A stretch of 64,000 nucleotides of DNA, from contig JBBPIG010000009.1 of the NCBI GenBank assembly GCA_038040445.1, positions 148,601 to 212,600 of the forward strand. The letters run 5' to 3'. Within the stretch, counting starts at the first letter, position 1. Every line of letters starts with the position of its first letter. The DNA comes from Acidobacteriota bacterium. GTDB taxonomy: Bacteria > Acidobacteriota > Blastocatellia > UBA7656. A program made the translations under genes and the position numbers. Positions 10,012 through 18,275 of the stretch are shown in pieces. A model generated the notes under the pieces. It did no database searches, had not been told where the DNA came from, and saw only the letters and a list, made by a program, of their open reading frames with translations.

Positions 10012-11166
10012 GTGAGCCAGCAGCCTTCTAGCGCGCCCACACCGGCGGCTGCAGCGCAGCCGACGCGCTTCGGGTCGGGCTGGATCAGCGGCGTTCTCTC
10101 TACAGCCTTTGGCGCTATCGGCCTGGGTGCCGTGTTCTGCTTCCACTACCCGGGGCTTCTCACGATGCCGGCGTTACGCGGGCTTTACCCGATCCCGTAC
10201 GTGCGGGCGGTGCTGCACCTCGTATTAGTCGCTTCCTTGGTGCTCGGCGTTCTAAGTGTCTGCCTGCGGCGACGCAAAGCCCTCGGGCTGAGCGGTATCA
10301 CACTCACTTTGGCGGCGGGCCTGCTCGGCGGCTCAAGCGTGCCGCTCGATGGAGAGTTGACTCACGGTCCGTTTCTGGGTCTCGACTGGTTTCTGCTCAA
10401 CTTGATCGCTTACTCAGCCGTCTTCATACCGATCGAGCGGATGTTCGCCCGGCGACGGGACCAGCCGATTTTCCGCTTCGGATGGCGGACCGATCTGGCG
10501 TACTTCTTTGTCAGTGCGCTGCTGGTCCAGACCACGACGCTGTTGACCATGAAGCCGGCGATGGTGCTCTTCCATTGGGCGGCGCACCCGGGCTTGCAGG
10601 CCTGGGTTGCTGCGCGGCCATTCGCGTTGCAGTTTGCCGGCATTGTTCTATTTACTGACTTGACGCAGTACTGGGTACACCGGCTGTTCCATAGGGTGCC
10701 GGCCCTGTGGCGATTCCATTCGATTCACCATTCGACGGAAACTTTGGACTGGTTGGCGGGGTCGCGGTTGCACCTGGTTGATGTGGCCGTGACCCGAGGG
10801 CTGACTTACGTCCCGATCTACCTACTCGGATTTGCGGCGGCGCCGCTCGTCGCCTATGTGGCGTTCGTTAGTGTCCAGGCTACCTTCATTCACTCCAACG
10901 TCCGCTTCACGTTCGGTCCCCTACGATGGCTCGTGGCCACGCCGCAGTTTCATCACTGGCATCACGGCGCTCAACGGGAGGCTTTTGACAAGAACTTTGC
11001 CGTGCATCTACCGGTGCTGGACTGGCTGTTTGGCACGTTCTTGTTGCCGAAGGACCGCTGGCCCGCGTCCTACGGTCTTGGCGGCGGCGATCCGATTCCT
11101 CTAGGGTATTTCCGACAGTTCCTCTATCCGTTTCTGCCGCTGCGTCACGGCAAGTTCGGTTCATAG
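10012..11166 (+). CDS. Sterol desaturase / fatty acid hydroxylase family membrane protein
   Basis: An integral membrane di-iron oxygenase-like protein. The histidine boxes are present in order: HRLFH, HSIHH and HHWHH, following several hydrophobic helices. Such enzymes hydroxylate or desaturate sterols, carotenoids or fatty acids. The frame is open from a TTG at 9967, but I prefer the GTG at 10012, which has GGGGA six bases upstream; the protein is then 384 residues. The N-terminal third has about four hydrophobic segments before the catalytic domain, more than in minimal family members. The substrate is unknown, and no lipid gene is adjacent on the same strand. Confidence 0.87.
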   Translation: MSQQPSSAPTPAAAAQPTRFGSGWISGVLSTAFGAIGLGAVFCFHYPGLLTMPALRGLYPIPYVRAVLHLVLVASLVLGVLSVCLRRRKALGLSGITLTLAAGLLGGSSVPLDGELTHGPFLGLDWFLLNLIAYSAVFIPIERMFARRRDQPIFRFGWRTDLAYFFVSALLVQTTTLLTMKPAMVLFHWAAHPGLQAWVAARPFALQFAGIVLFTDLTQYWVHRLFHRVPALWRFHSIHHSTETLDWLAGSRLHLVDVAVTRGLTYVPIYLLGFAAAPLVAYVAFVSVQATFIHSNVRFTFGPLRWLVATPQFHHWHHGAQREAFDKNFAVHLPVLDWLFGTFLLPKDRWPASYGLGGGDPIPLGYFRQFLYPFLPLRHGKFGS

Positions 11167-11394
11167 CTCGGCGGGCAATCCAGAGGAACCCCTCACCTGG
11201 CTAAGTCTAGTTGATTAGATATGTTGGGCCCGCCTCCGCAAATCTGAACTGGAACAATCCTTGCCCCCCATAACGATCCTGCATTGATTCACCGCGAATC
11301 TGTAGCCTTTGAGGTCGGATCGCGCTTGGAAATGCAGCATTTCAAGAGGGGTCACACATTAACTGTCTGTTCTTCGAACACACGGAGGATCGCA

Positions 11395-12960
11395 ATGAAA
11401 TCAAGAATATTCACAATCGCTAGCGTACTGTTGCTGTCGGTATTTGCAGGTACCACGCCGGCTCAGACCGTCGAAGTTAGGCGCGTAAACTCGGACGAGC
11501 AGTGGGTCGTCGTTAAACGCCACACGCTCGCGGTCAGGTACAAAGACAATGACGACACGTCGGTCAACATGGCCGGAACGCCGCTAAATGCTCAGGCGAT
11601 CGGTAAGGCTGATGTAAAGCGCAAAGAGGGGCGCACCCGGGTCAAACTCAAAATGCAAGGCCTTGGTCATCCGCAGGCGCTCGGAGCTTACTACACGACG
11701 TTCATTCTTTGGGCGATTGCTCCCGAAGGACAGGCAGACAATCTGGCGGAATTGCCGATCAAGAATGAATTCGAGCTCGACGTCACTACCGCGTTTCAGA
11801 CCTTCGGCCTGATCATCACTGCCGAGCCGCATTCTGCGGTCAAGCTGCCCAGTCCGGTCATCGTAGCGGAAAACACTCTTCGAAAAGGTACTGAAGGTGG
11901 CATTGAAGGGAGCCGCATAGAATATAGCGGCGATCCAGGCACTCTCTATATCGTAGCGACCCAAGACGGACCCGCAATGAGCGCCGACTACAATACACCG
12001 CTGCTGATACTGGGCGCGCGCAGGTCCGTCCAGATCGCCAGGCGCGCAGGCGCTCATCGATATGCGGAGCCGGAATTGAGAGAAGCTGAAGTGAAGCTGG
12101 CGGCTCTCGAGCAGACCTGGCCGCAGCGGAGAAAAGACGAAGAAAAATTCAGCGGCCTGGCTCACGATGTGATGCGGCTGGGAGAGCGTGCGCGAGAACT
12201 ATCGGTCGAGCGCCTCATTCAAGCCAGACTTGAAGCCGAACGTCGCGCTGCAAGCAATACTATCGCTGATGCGCGAACTGAAGCTGACCGCTCAAGGGAT
12301 CAAGCTGACCGCGCGAGGGATGACGCTGGACGGGCAAGGGAAGAAGCGGCTGCTTCACAGAATGCCGCCAGCCGGGCCGAGCGAGAACTTGCCGAAGCGC
12401 GTCTTCGGGTCGAGCAGGCCCAGACCGAAGCCGATCGAGCCAAGGCCAATGAGGAGCTGGCTCGCGCGGAAGCCGGGCGGGCGCGCCTTGACGCTGACCG
12501 AGCGAAGCAGGACAAGGACGAACTACAACAGCGGCTCTTCACCTCGATCTCGGCGATTCTGGAAACCAGACGCGAAGCTCGCGGGTTGATCGTCAACCTG
12601 TCGGACGTGTTGTTCGATTTCAACCAGGCTTCTCTCAAACCCGGCGCGCGTGAAAAACTCAGCAAGCTGGCTGGAATACTGATGGCTTATCCGGGCACTT
12701 TTCACATAGAGATCGAAGGGCACACGGACGCCGTCGGCTCGCAGGACTACAATCAGAAGCTCTCCGAAGACCGCGCTCAGTCGGTTAGTGGTTATCTGTT
12801 GAGCGCGGGCATCAAATCTGATCGGATCATGGCGGTGCGCGGCTTCGGCAAACTCAGACCGGTCACAACGAACGACACGCCGGAAGGCCGACAGATGAAC
12901 AGGCGCGTCGAGATTGTGATTGCCGATCTCGATAAACAGCCGGTGACTGACAGGCGGTAG
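11395..12960 (+). CDS. OmpA-family outer-membrane/peptidoglycan-binding protein with coiled coil
   Basis: Starting at the ATG at 11395 (GGAGGA just upstream) the protein has 521 residues with a signal peptide ending near PAQT. A central highly charged region, roughly residues 265-395, repeats short Ala/Arg/Glu/Asp units such as ADRARD and AREEA, and is a long coiled coil. The C-terminal 115 residues are an OmpA domain: VLFDFNQASLKPGA, EIEGHTDAVGS, and NRRVEIVI with the peptidoglycan-binding Asp and Arg. It probably spans the periplasm from an outer-membrane or periplasmic anchor to the cell wall. The in-frame ATG at 11284 lacks a ribosome site. Confidence 0.9.
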   Translation: MKSRIFTIASVLLLSVFAGTTPAQTVEVRRVNSDEQWVVVKRHTLAVRYKDNDDTSVNMAGTPLNAQAIGKADVKRKEGRTRVKLKMQGLGHPQALGAYYTTFILWAIAPEGQADNLAELPIKNEFELDVTTAFQTFGLIITAEPHSAVKLPSPVIVAENTLRKGTEGGIEGSRIEYSGDPGTLYIVATQDGPAMSADYNTPLLILGARRSVQIARRAGAHRYAEPELREAEVKLAALEQTWPQRRKDEEKFSGLAHDVMRLGERARELSVERLIQARLEAERRAASNTIADARTEADRSRDQADRARDDAGRAREEAAASQNAASRAERELAEARLRVEQAQTEADRAKANEELARAEAGRARLDADRAKQDKDELQQRLFTSISAILETRREARGLIVNLSDVLFDFNQASLKPGAREKLSKLAGILMAYPGTFHIEIEGHTDAVGSQDYNQKLSEDRAQSVSGYLLSAGIKSDRIMAVRGFGKLRPVTTNDTPEGRQMNRRVEIVIADLDKQPVTDRR

Positions 12961-12992
12961 CCCCCGCCGAACTGCACGCGGCACTCCCGCGT

Positions 12993-13058
12993 ACTCTGCG
13001 TCTTTGCGGTGAGACGGAACCCGAAAACCACTCACCGCAAGACGCCGAGAGTGCAGAG
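12993..13058. terminator. Inverted-repeat hairpin between convergent genes
   Basis: Left arm 12993-13012 (core GTCTTTGCGGTGAG) pairs with right arm 13030-13058 (core CTCACCGCAAGAC), with flanking CTCTGC/GCAGAG also pairing across a bulge. It lies between the ends of the OmpA gene (plus) and the DedA-like gene (minus), the expected place for a shared terminator. There is no clear U-run. Confidence 0.5.
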
Positions 13059-13128
13059 TTAAGATCTACAGGCCGTCGGCGGACGAAAAGCCTCAACAGA
13101 CAGCAGCGTCACAATAATCGCGGGTGCT

Positions 13129-13722
13129 TTACCAACCGAAGCGCGCGAAGTAAAAGCTGTAGAAGGCTGTCCATATTATCGACAGGATCGCCAGCTCGAT
13201 GGCCGCTCGATGATGGGTGAGCGGCTCGATCAGTCTGGCCACCGCTCGCGCGGCGACTGCTGCTAAAAAGAATCGCACGTAGCGCGCAGGGATCGAGATC
13301 AGCAAAAACGCGAGGAAGCTGCCGCCTTGCGCGCCCCACTCAACAGCGTAGATCTTGTACGGGATTCCCTTCAGCGGACCGAGCAAAACAGCCAGGAGCC
13401 CGCTCTCGCTTATTTGAGCCGCGACCCTCGCTATCAAGGGCGGGCTAATCGCCGGAACATGATCCAGGAAGGCCACGGCAGCATCCGGCTCGCCGGCGCC
13501 GAACGCGTACATCAGCGCTCCGCCGGCAAGCGCACCGAGCAGCGCTGCCGCAGTCGCTTTCACCGCGGGTTTCAGCGCGCGGCAAGCGATCAAAGTCAGC
13601 AGCACGTCAGGAACGATGAAGAAGAACGTTGCCTCCGCCAGCCCCCAGGCGAACGCTAGCGCGAGAACGGCGCTGCTCGATGTGAAATCATCCAGCGAAG
13701 ACTTGCCGGCCGCCCTTGTCAT
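13129..13722 (-). CDS. DedA/VTT-like small membrane protein
   Basis: A 197-residue protein with about five hydrophobic helices. The N-terminal half has an AEATFFFIVPDVLL segment followed by Gly-rich helices (LLGALAGGALMYAFG), and the C-terminal half has PLKGIPYKIYAVEWGA and ISIPARYVRFFLA. The order of an E-containing helix, a Gly-rich helix and a RYVRFF motif resembles the YqaA/DedA (VTT) membrane family, implicated in lipid flipping. Its ATG overlaps the stop codon of the plsC-like gene (ATGA), so it belongs to the phospholipid operon, which fits such a role. The family assignment is by pattern and moderately secure. Confidence 0.65.
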   Translation of the reverse strand: MTRAAGKSSLDDFTSSSAVLALAFAWGLAEATFFFIVPDVLLTLIACRALKPAVKATAAALLGALAGGALMYAFGAGEPDAAVAFLDHVPAISPPLIARVAAQISESGLLAVLLGPLKGIPYKIYAVEWGAQGGSFLAFLLISIPARYVRFFLAAVAARAVARLIEPLTHHRAAIELAILSIIWTAFYSFYFARFGW

Positions 13723-14426
13723 CTTTCCTTTGCAAGCTCACGGGCAAGCTCGCGTACTGCGGCCTCCAGTGCTCGGGTGATTTCCTGGCGGCTGCCTTGC
13801 AGAACCCGCGGCGCGCCGATCCGAATCTCGCAAAAGAATGGTACCGGTATGAACTCGCCTTTGGGAAGGCTTCTTCCCATATTCACGAGATAGGCGGGAA
13901 CTACCGGCACGCCGGGAATCTTTTCAATAAGGTGAGCAACGCCGGAGCGAAACTCTCCCATTTCCTGACCCGAACCTCGGGTGCCCTCAGGAAAGATGAT
14001 TATCGAGTCTCCTGCTTCGATCGCTTCGCGCATTCGGCGCAGCGGATTGTTCTCGGGCGTGATGTTCTTTCGGGCAATCGGCAGAATGTTGAACAGCGTC
14101 TTGGTCAACAGAGAAACGAATTTATTGCGCTCGAAGTAGTCGGCCGCGGCTACAGGCCGAATGCGCCGAAGACGATTGAGCGGAAAGAGGCTTAGCAGAG
14201 AGATGGTATCCAGATGGCTGGAATGATTCGCGATGAGAATGAACGGCGTGGAATCGGCAAGATGCTCGCGGCCGCGCACGCGGAGGCCAATGAACAGCGC
14301 CATGAAAGGCTTGATCGCGAGCGCAAACACGATCATCTGTACAACGTTGCGAAGCGTCGGTCGATTCACCTTCACTGGTGTTTTGCCGGCAGTTGCTTCA
14401 CTCGCCGATTCGGATCCGCTCGCCAA
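13719..14426 (-). CDS. plsC: 1-acyl-sn-glycerol-3-phosphate acyltransferase (PlsC-like)
   Basis: The acyltransferase motifs are clear: NHSSHLD (HX4D), then FERNKFVSLL, the FPEGTRG block and VPVVPAYL. PlsC makes phosphatidic acid by acylating lysophosphatidate at the inner membrane. The frame is open far upstream into cdsA, but those codons overlap the conserved end of cdsA in another frame. I start it at the TTG at 14426, which has an AGGAGAGA site six bases upstream, giving 235 residues. It follows the cdsA stop by 20 bases and overlaps the DedA-like gene by four, so it lies in one operon with both. Confidence 0.88.
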   Translation of the reverse strand: MASGSESASEATAGKTPVKVNRPTLRNVVQMIVFALAIKPFMALFIGLRVRGREHLADSTPFILIANHSSHLDTISLLSLFPLNRLRRIRPVAAADYFERNKFVSLLTKTLFNILPIARKNITPENNPLRRMREAIEAGDSIIIFPEGTRGSGQEMGEFRSGVAHLIEKIPGVPVVPAYLVNMGRSLPKGEFIPVPFFCEIRIGAPRVLQGSRQEITRALEAAVRELARELAKER

Positions 14427-14446
14427 AATCAGTCTCTCCTGTTGGT

Positions 14447-15397
14447 TTATTTGATGTAGAAATAACGAACGTAGTGAAAGAAGATAGGCGCGGCGTAGCA
14501 AAGCGAATCGACGCGGTCCAGCATTCCGCCGTGACCTGGTATAACGCTGCCGAAATCTTTCACGCCGAAGTCTCGCTTGACTGCGCTCATTACCGCTCCG
14601 CCGCAGAAACCCGCAATGGTGATGAAAAACGAAACCAGCAGTGTCTCTCCGATTGAAAACGGAGTGAGGAATCGAATGGCGAGGCTCAACACCATCGCGC
14701 TTGCTATACCGCCGAGGAAACCTTCCCAGGTTTTGTTGGGGCTGATGGTTGGAATGATCTTGTGCCGTCCCAGCGTCTTGCCCCAGATGTATTGAAGAAC
14801 GTCGCTCATCTCGACGACGAATACCAGAAACAGGACCAGGGTGCGGCCATTCGCACCGCCGTCGCCCAGAGAAGGAAAGGTGAGCAGGTATGCCATGTGG
14901 CTCAAGCCAAAAACAAATATCATCATTCCCCAGTGAATCTGCGAAGCGGATTCTACGAAGCCTTTTGTCTCTTTTGACAACACCATTCGCACCGGCAGCG
15001 CCAGCATCATGTAAACGGGAATGAAGATGATAAACATTCCGTACCAGGGCGGATCGAGCGCGATCCACAGATACTGAATGGGTATCGCAAGAAACGTGAA
15101 GACCAGGGCATGATGGTCAGCCGGGCGCGTTCTGAGAAGCGTGACATATTCCTTCATCGCCCAGAAGCTCAGCAGCGCGAAGAAAACCAGCGATATGCGA
15201 TTGCTGGTTAGTATTGCAGCGAAAAACACCGCCGCCATGATCCACCAGGCTCGGACCCGCGCGGAGAGTTCAGAGAAGTCCTTTACGGGCCGCGCGCGCC
15301 GAAGCACAGCGACGGCAACGGAGGCGGCTACCAGCACGCCAAGAACCAGCAGTCCCATCTGTAACATCGGTGAGAGGTTCTTTATCGATGTAGGCAT
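14447..15397 (-). CDS. cdsA: Phosphatidate cytidylyltransferase (CDP-diglyceride synthase)
   Basis: A 316-residue polytopic protein with the full CdsA signature near its C-terminus: SAVKRDFGVKDFG followed by PGHGGMLDRVD. PNKTWEGFLGG precedes it. It makes CDP-diacylglycerol from phosphatidate and CTP. The ATG at 15397 is eleven bases after the stop of the CDP-alcohol phosphotransferase gene. The longer upstream frame is an Arg-rich out-of-frame reading of that gene. The pairing with a CDP-alcohol phosphotransferase recalls the ynbA-ynbB arrangement of E. coli, where YnbB is a CdsA homologue. It could be the main CdsA or a specialised paralogue. Confidence 0.9.
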   Translation of the reverse strand: MPTSIKNLSPMLQMGLLVLGVLVAASVAVAVLRRARPVKDFSELSARVRAWWIMAAVFFAAILTSNRISLVFFALLSFWAMKEYVTLLRTRPADHHALVFTFLAIPIQYLWIALDPPWYGMFIIFIPVYMMLALPVRMVLSKETKGFVESASQIHWGMMIFVFGLSHMAYLLTFPSLGDGGANGRTLVLFLVFVVEMSDVLQYIWGKTLGRHKIIPTISPNKTWEGFLGGIASAMVLSLAIRFLTPFSIGETLLVSFFITIAGFCGGAVMSAVKRDFGVKDFGSVIPGHGGMLDRVDSLCYAAPIFFHYVRYFYIK

Positions 15398-15408
15398 AAG
15401 AGGATCAT

Positions 15409-16035
15409 TCAGCGATCTTTCACTTCGCGCGAGCGCAACTCCTTGAGCGCTTGTGACACCCGGTTCAAACAGGTGACCGCCGTCAGCAGCGCCGCGACCG
15501 CAAATATCCAGGGCCACGCGGTGACGATAGCAGGAAACAAGAACGCCGCGAGCCCCAACGCGCCGACGACAAAGGCGCGATCGCTTTTTCCCATCGGCCC
15601 TTCGTAGTGACGGCTCGCCCCGAGCGCGCGGCCAAGGACGCCGCTGAACTCGGTAAGCACCGCGCCGATCGAGAACGCCACTACGGGCCATCGCGCCGGT
15701 TCATGGACAAAGGCGAGCGGCAAATACAACCCGAGATCCGAAACCGCGTCTCCAAGCTCGTTGAGCACCGCGCCTAGTTGAGTCGACATACCGAGCTCTC
15801 GAGCCATCATCCCGTCGATGGCATTGAGCGCCATGCGTACGAATAGCCATGCCGGCAGCAAGAGCAACAACGCTGGCCGAGAGTGGCCGAACGAGACGGC
15901 AATGCCGACGGCGATGGATCCAACGATTGCGATGACTGTGACCGCATTCGGAGTCAAGCCAAAGGCCGGGAGACGGCGCATCAACGGTCTAAGCAAGGCC
16001 TGGAATTTTGGTTTGAGATCGTAAACGGACGCCAT
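15409..16035 (-). CDS. CDP-alcohol phosphatidyltransferase family protein
   Basis: A 208-residue membrane protein of the CDP-alcohol phosphotransferase fold, with about six helices. The catalytic motif D-x2-DG-x2-AR-x8-G-x3-D-x3-D is recognisable as NAIDGMMARELGMSTQLG followed by AVLNELGD. Thus the first and third aspartates of the canonical motif are asparagines here. Similar Asn-containing motifs occur, as I recall, in YnbA-like members, so this may mark a subfamily rather than loss of function. It is the first gene of the operon with cdsA, plsC and a DedA-like gene, which implies synthesis of a phospholipid head group; which alcohol it uses is not known. Confidence 0.82.
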   Translation of the reverse strand: MASVYDLKPKFQALLRPLMRRLPAFGLTPNAVTVIAIVGSIAVGIAVSFGHSRPALLLLLPAWLFVRMALNAIDGMMARELGMSTQLGAVLNELGDAVSDLGLYLPLAFVHEPARWPVVAFSIGAVLTEFSGVLGRALGASRHYEGPMGKSDRAFVVGALGLAAFLFPAIVTAWPWIFAVAALLTAVTCLNRVSQALKELRSREVKDR

Positions 16036-16730
16036 ATCTCAAGGATTGGTTCCATCCCTTTATCTTGCGAGCTTTGATTATCCTTGGGCAAAGACTTCGA
16101 TGCGGATTATAGTCGATTCCGATTGTCTTTAGGTAGGAGCTTTCGATTTGTCAGACAATTTCACCGGTCGAGAGTCCTGGCTGCCTAAAGTCTCTCCTGA
16201 CCAATGTCCGTCAGCTAAAATCTAGAATCTGGAGCGAGCTGTGACATGTTTTTGCGAAGTTGTCATAAAAGAATGTAGCAACTTGGGCGGACTCTGAGGG
16301 TTCGCGCCGCGGGAGCCGAGCGTTTCTTGGAGTACGCGCATTGATGATGACACGGCCTGACTCATTGACGCGCAACTGCGCCCTGAGAATCACCTCGATT
16401 CGGCGCCGTTGATAGCAGGGACGCTGCGTACAAACGACAGCGAAGACGATAAGGCAACCAGTAGCCGCGGACGCTCTAACAGATAGTCGTTGAGTCGAAT
16501 CGCGAGCTGTGATAGAAGTAGCCGCCTAAGACTATTCGAATCGCTCAGCGATTGTAGGATCGGCCCATCGGTTGGAGTTTCTAGGTCAGGTTAAGTCATC
16601 AAGTTTGCTCTGGGTTTGGTGTGAACTGACGCATTGGACAGGTCTGTGAAAGCGATCGTTAACCCGCGGGAGTTGCCCGCAGTCTGAAACACTCGCGCGG
16701 ATGGATTGATTCAGAAAGGTGGGAGAAAAG
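16036..16730. other. Intergenic region without a recognisable gene
   Basis: About 695 bases between the divergent phospholipid operon and the C11/CHAT operon. It is more AT-rich than the flanking genes. A 60-codon frame on the minus strand (16211-16393) has no family likeness or ribosome site. The promoters of both divergent operons must lie here, but I cannot place them with confidence. Confidence 0.5.
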
Positions 16731-18275
16731 ATGGCCAATAAGAAAAAAGAATGGTTAGTGATGATCTACTTGTCCGCCGATAACGACCTGTCAGAAGAAG
16801 CGGTCTGGTCTCTACTGGAAGTCCTTCGGGCCGGCCCAAGTGACGAAGTCGGAGTGGTTGTACAGATCGACCCCAGATTCGAGGGTATACGACGGTTCGA
16901 CTTGGCCAAGCTTTTCGTGGGGGAAGGAAAGAAATTGCGGTCTAACGTTGCGGCCCATCGTGATCAGGTCCGCAGTAAACTGCTCTCACGCGGGCGGCGA
17001 GTCCGTGCTCGAGACAATATGGCGACCGTCAAGGCGCTCACGGAGTTCATAATCGAAAGCAAGAGGCCGCCCAATGAGGCGAACCGCCACTTGTTGATAT
17101 TGTCCGGTCACGGCGGCGGCCCAACCGGCAGCTCTTTTCTGGTAGATCAGTTTCCAGCGCAGGGGGTCAGCATGAGGGGTGTTAGAAAGGCAATCAGGAA
17201 GGCGCGCGGAGTGGATGTTGTAGGAATGGACTCTTGCGGGATGGGGATGGCAGAGATCGGAAATCAGTTGAGCGACTGCGCGGAATTTCTCGTCGCTTCT
17301 GAAGGCTTCGAGTTGAATACCGGTTGGCCTTATTTTCCGATCATTGAGGCACTGAAAAAGAACCCGGAGATGGATGCTCGAACCCTGGCGGCCACAGTCG
17401 TCCAGATCCACACAGACTATTATTCAAACTATCTGATGGCGGGAGTTTCGACGGACATGGCTGCTTGCGATCTCAAGAAAGCGCCGGACCTCACCTCTAG
17501 CATTCAAGAGTTGGCGCGGGAATTAACCGGAAATCTCCTGCTGCGACAAAGGTTCTCACACAAAGCCGACTCACCCCGTGATAAAAGAGTCTTCGTTGAG
17601 GATTTGCGGCTCGCCAAGCGTTCCGTCGCCGATGCGATCATCCTCGCCCACTGGAGGGCGCAGTCCTATCGGTTTGAGCGCCACACCGACCTCTACGACT
17701 TTTGCGACCTTCTCGATGACGGATGTCGGGACGAAGGCGTTAGCGAGGCATGTAAAAAGGTCAAGTCTATTATCAAAGGAAAGAAAACCGATGACGGTAC
17801 ATACGACGGGTACGTCATTAAGTCCTGCCACAGCGGTGTCATGTTTCAGCACTCGCATGGAGTTGCTGTGTATTTCCCGTGGGCGGCAGTCGACAAGGAT
17901 TATAGTGAGCTTAGACTATCGCGGAAGGCCGGCTGGGATCTTTTCCTGAAGGCTTATGTGAGAAGAACGCGGCGGCGTCCTCGAGATGACTCTGGCGTAG
18001 TTGAACTAGTCGCGCAAGCGGATGATAGTGCAAGTGCCATGCGCGATTTTCCGGAACTCGGCACCAAGGATTTCCCGGAACTCGGCACCAAGGATTTCCC
18101 GGAACTAAGCACCAAGGATTTCCCGGAACTAGGCACCAGGGATTTTCCGGAGTTAGGTACAAAGGACTTTCCGGAGTTGGGTACGAAGGATTTCCCGGAA
18201 CTGGGCACCAAAGGGAAAGTGCTCATTCCTGAAATGAAGAATCCACCGGATATCTTCTTTAAAGACCCATGCTGA
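16731..18275 (+). CDS. Clostripain-like (C11) cysteine protease with DFPELGTK repeat tail
   Basis: A caspase-fold (clan CD) peptidase of family C11. With the ATG at 16731 (GGGAG five bases upstream) it has 514 residues. The core begins WLVMIYLSADNDL; the catalytic His127 lies in SGHGGG and Cys169 in MDSCGMG. There is no signal peptide. After residue about 425 the protein changes to a tail with seven tandem copies of an eight-residue unit DFPELGTK, then a short PEMKNPPDIFF end. The stop overlaps the next gene's ATG by seven bases, so it is coupled to the TPR-CHAT protease. Family enzymes usually cut after Arg or Lys; the tail contains one Lys or Arg per repeat. Confidence 0.9.
   Translation: MANKKKEWLVMIYLSADNDLSEEAVWSLLEVLRAGPSDEVGVVVQIDPRFEGIRRFDLAKLFVGEGKKLRSNVAAHRDQVRSKLLSRGRRVRARDNMATVKALTEFIIESKRPPNEANRHLLILSGHGGGPTGSSFLVDQFPAQGVSMRGVRKAIRKARGVDVVGMDSCGMGMAEIGNQLSDCAEFLVASEGFELNTGWPYFPIIEALKKNPEMDARTLAATVVQIHTDYYSNYLMAGVSTDMAACDLKKAPDLTSSIQELARELTGNLLLRQRFSHKADSPRDKRVFVEDLRLAKRSVADAIILAHWRAQSYRFERHTDLYDFCDLLDDGCRDEGVSEACKKVKSIIKGKKTDDGTYDGYVIKSCHSGVMFQHSHGVAVYFPWAAVDKDYSELRLSRKAGWDLFLKAYVRRTRRRPRDDSGVVELVAQADDSASAMRDFPELGTKDFPELGTKDFPELSTKDFPELGTRDFPELGTKDFPELGTKDFPELGTKGKVLIPEMKNPPDIFFKDPC
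18045..18212 (+). repeat. 24-bp coding minisatellite, seven copies
   Basis: Seven tandem 24-base units inside the C11 protease gene, encoding DFPELGTK with minor changes (one S, one R, variable wobble bases such as CTC/CTA/TTA/TTG for Leu). The amount of synonymous variation shows the array is not brand new and that the peptide sequence is being kept by selection. Confidence 0.95.

Noticed and set aside
16211..16393. Possible 60-residue gene in the long intergenic region
   Set aside because: No ribosome site, no known family and no conserved pattern.
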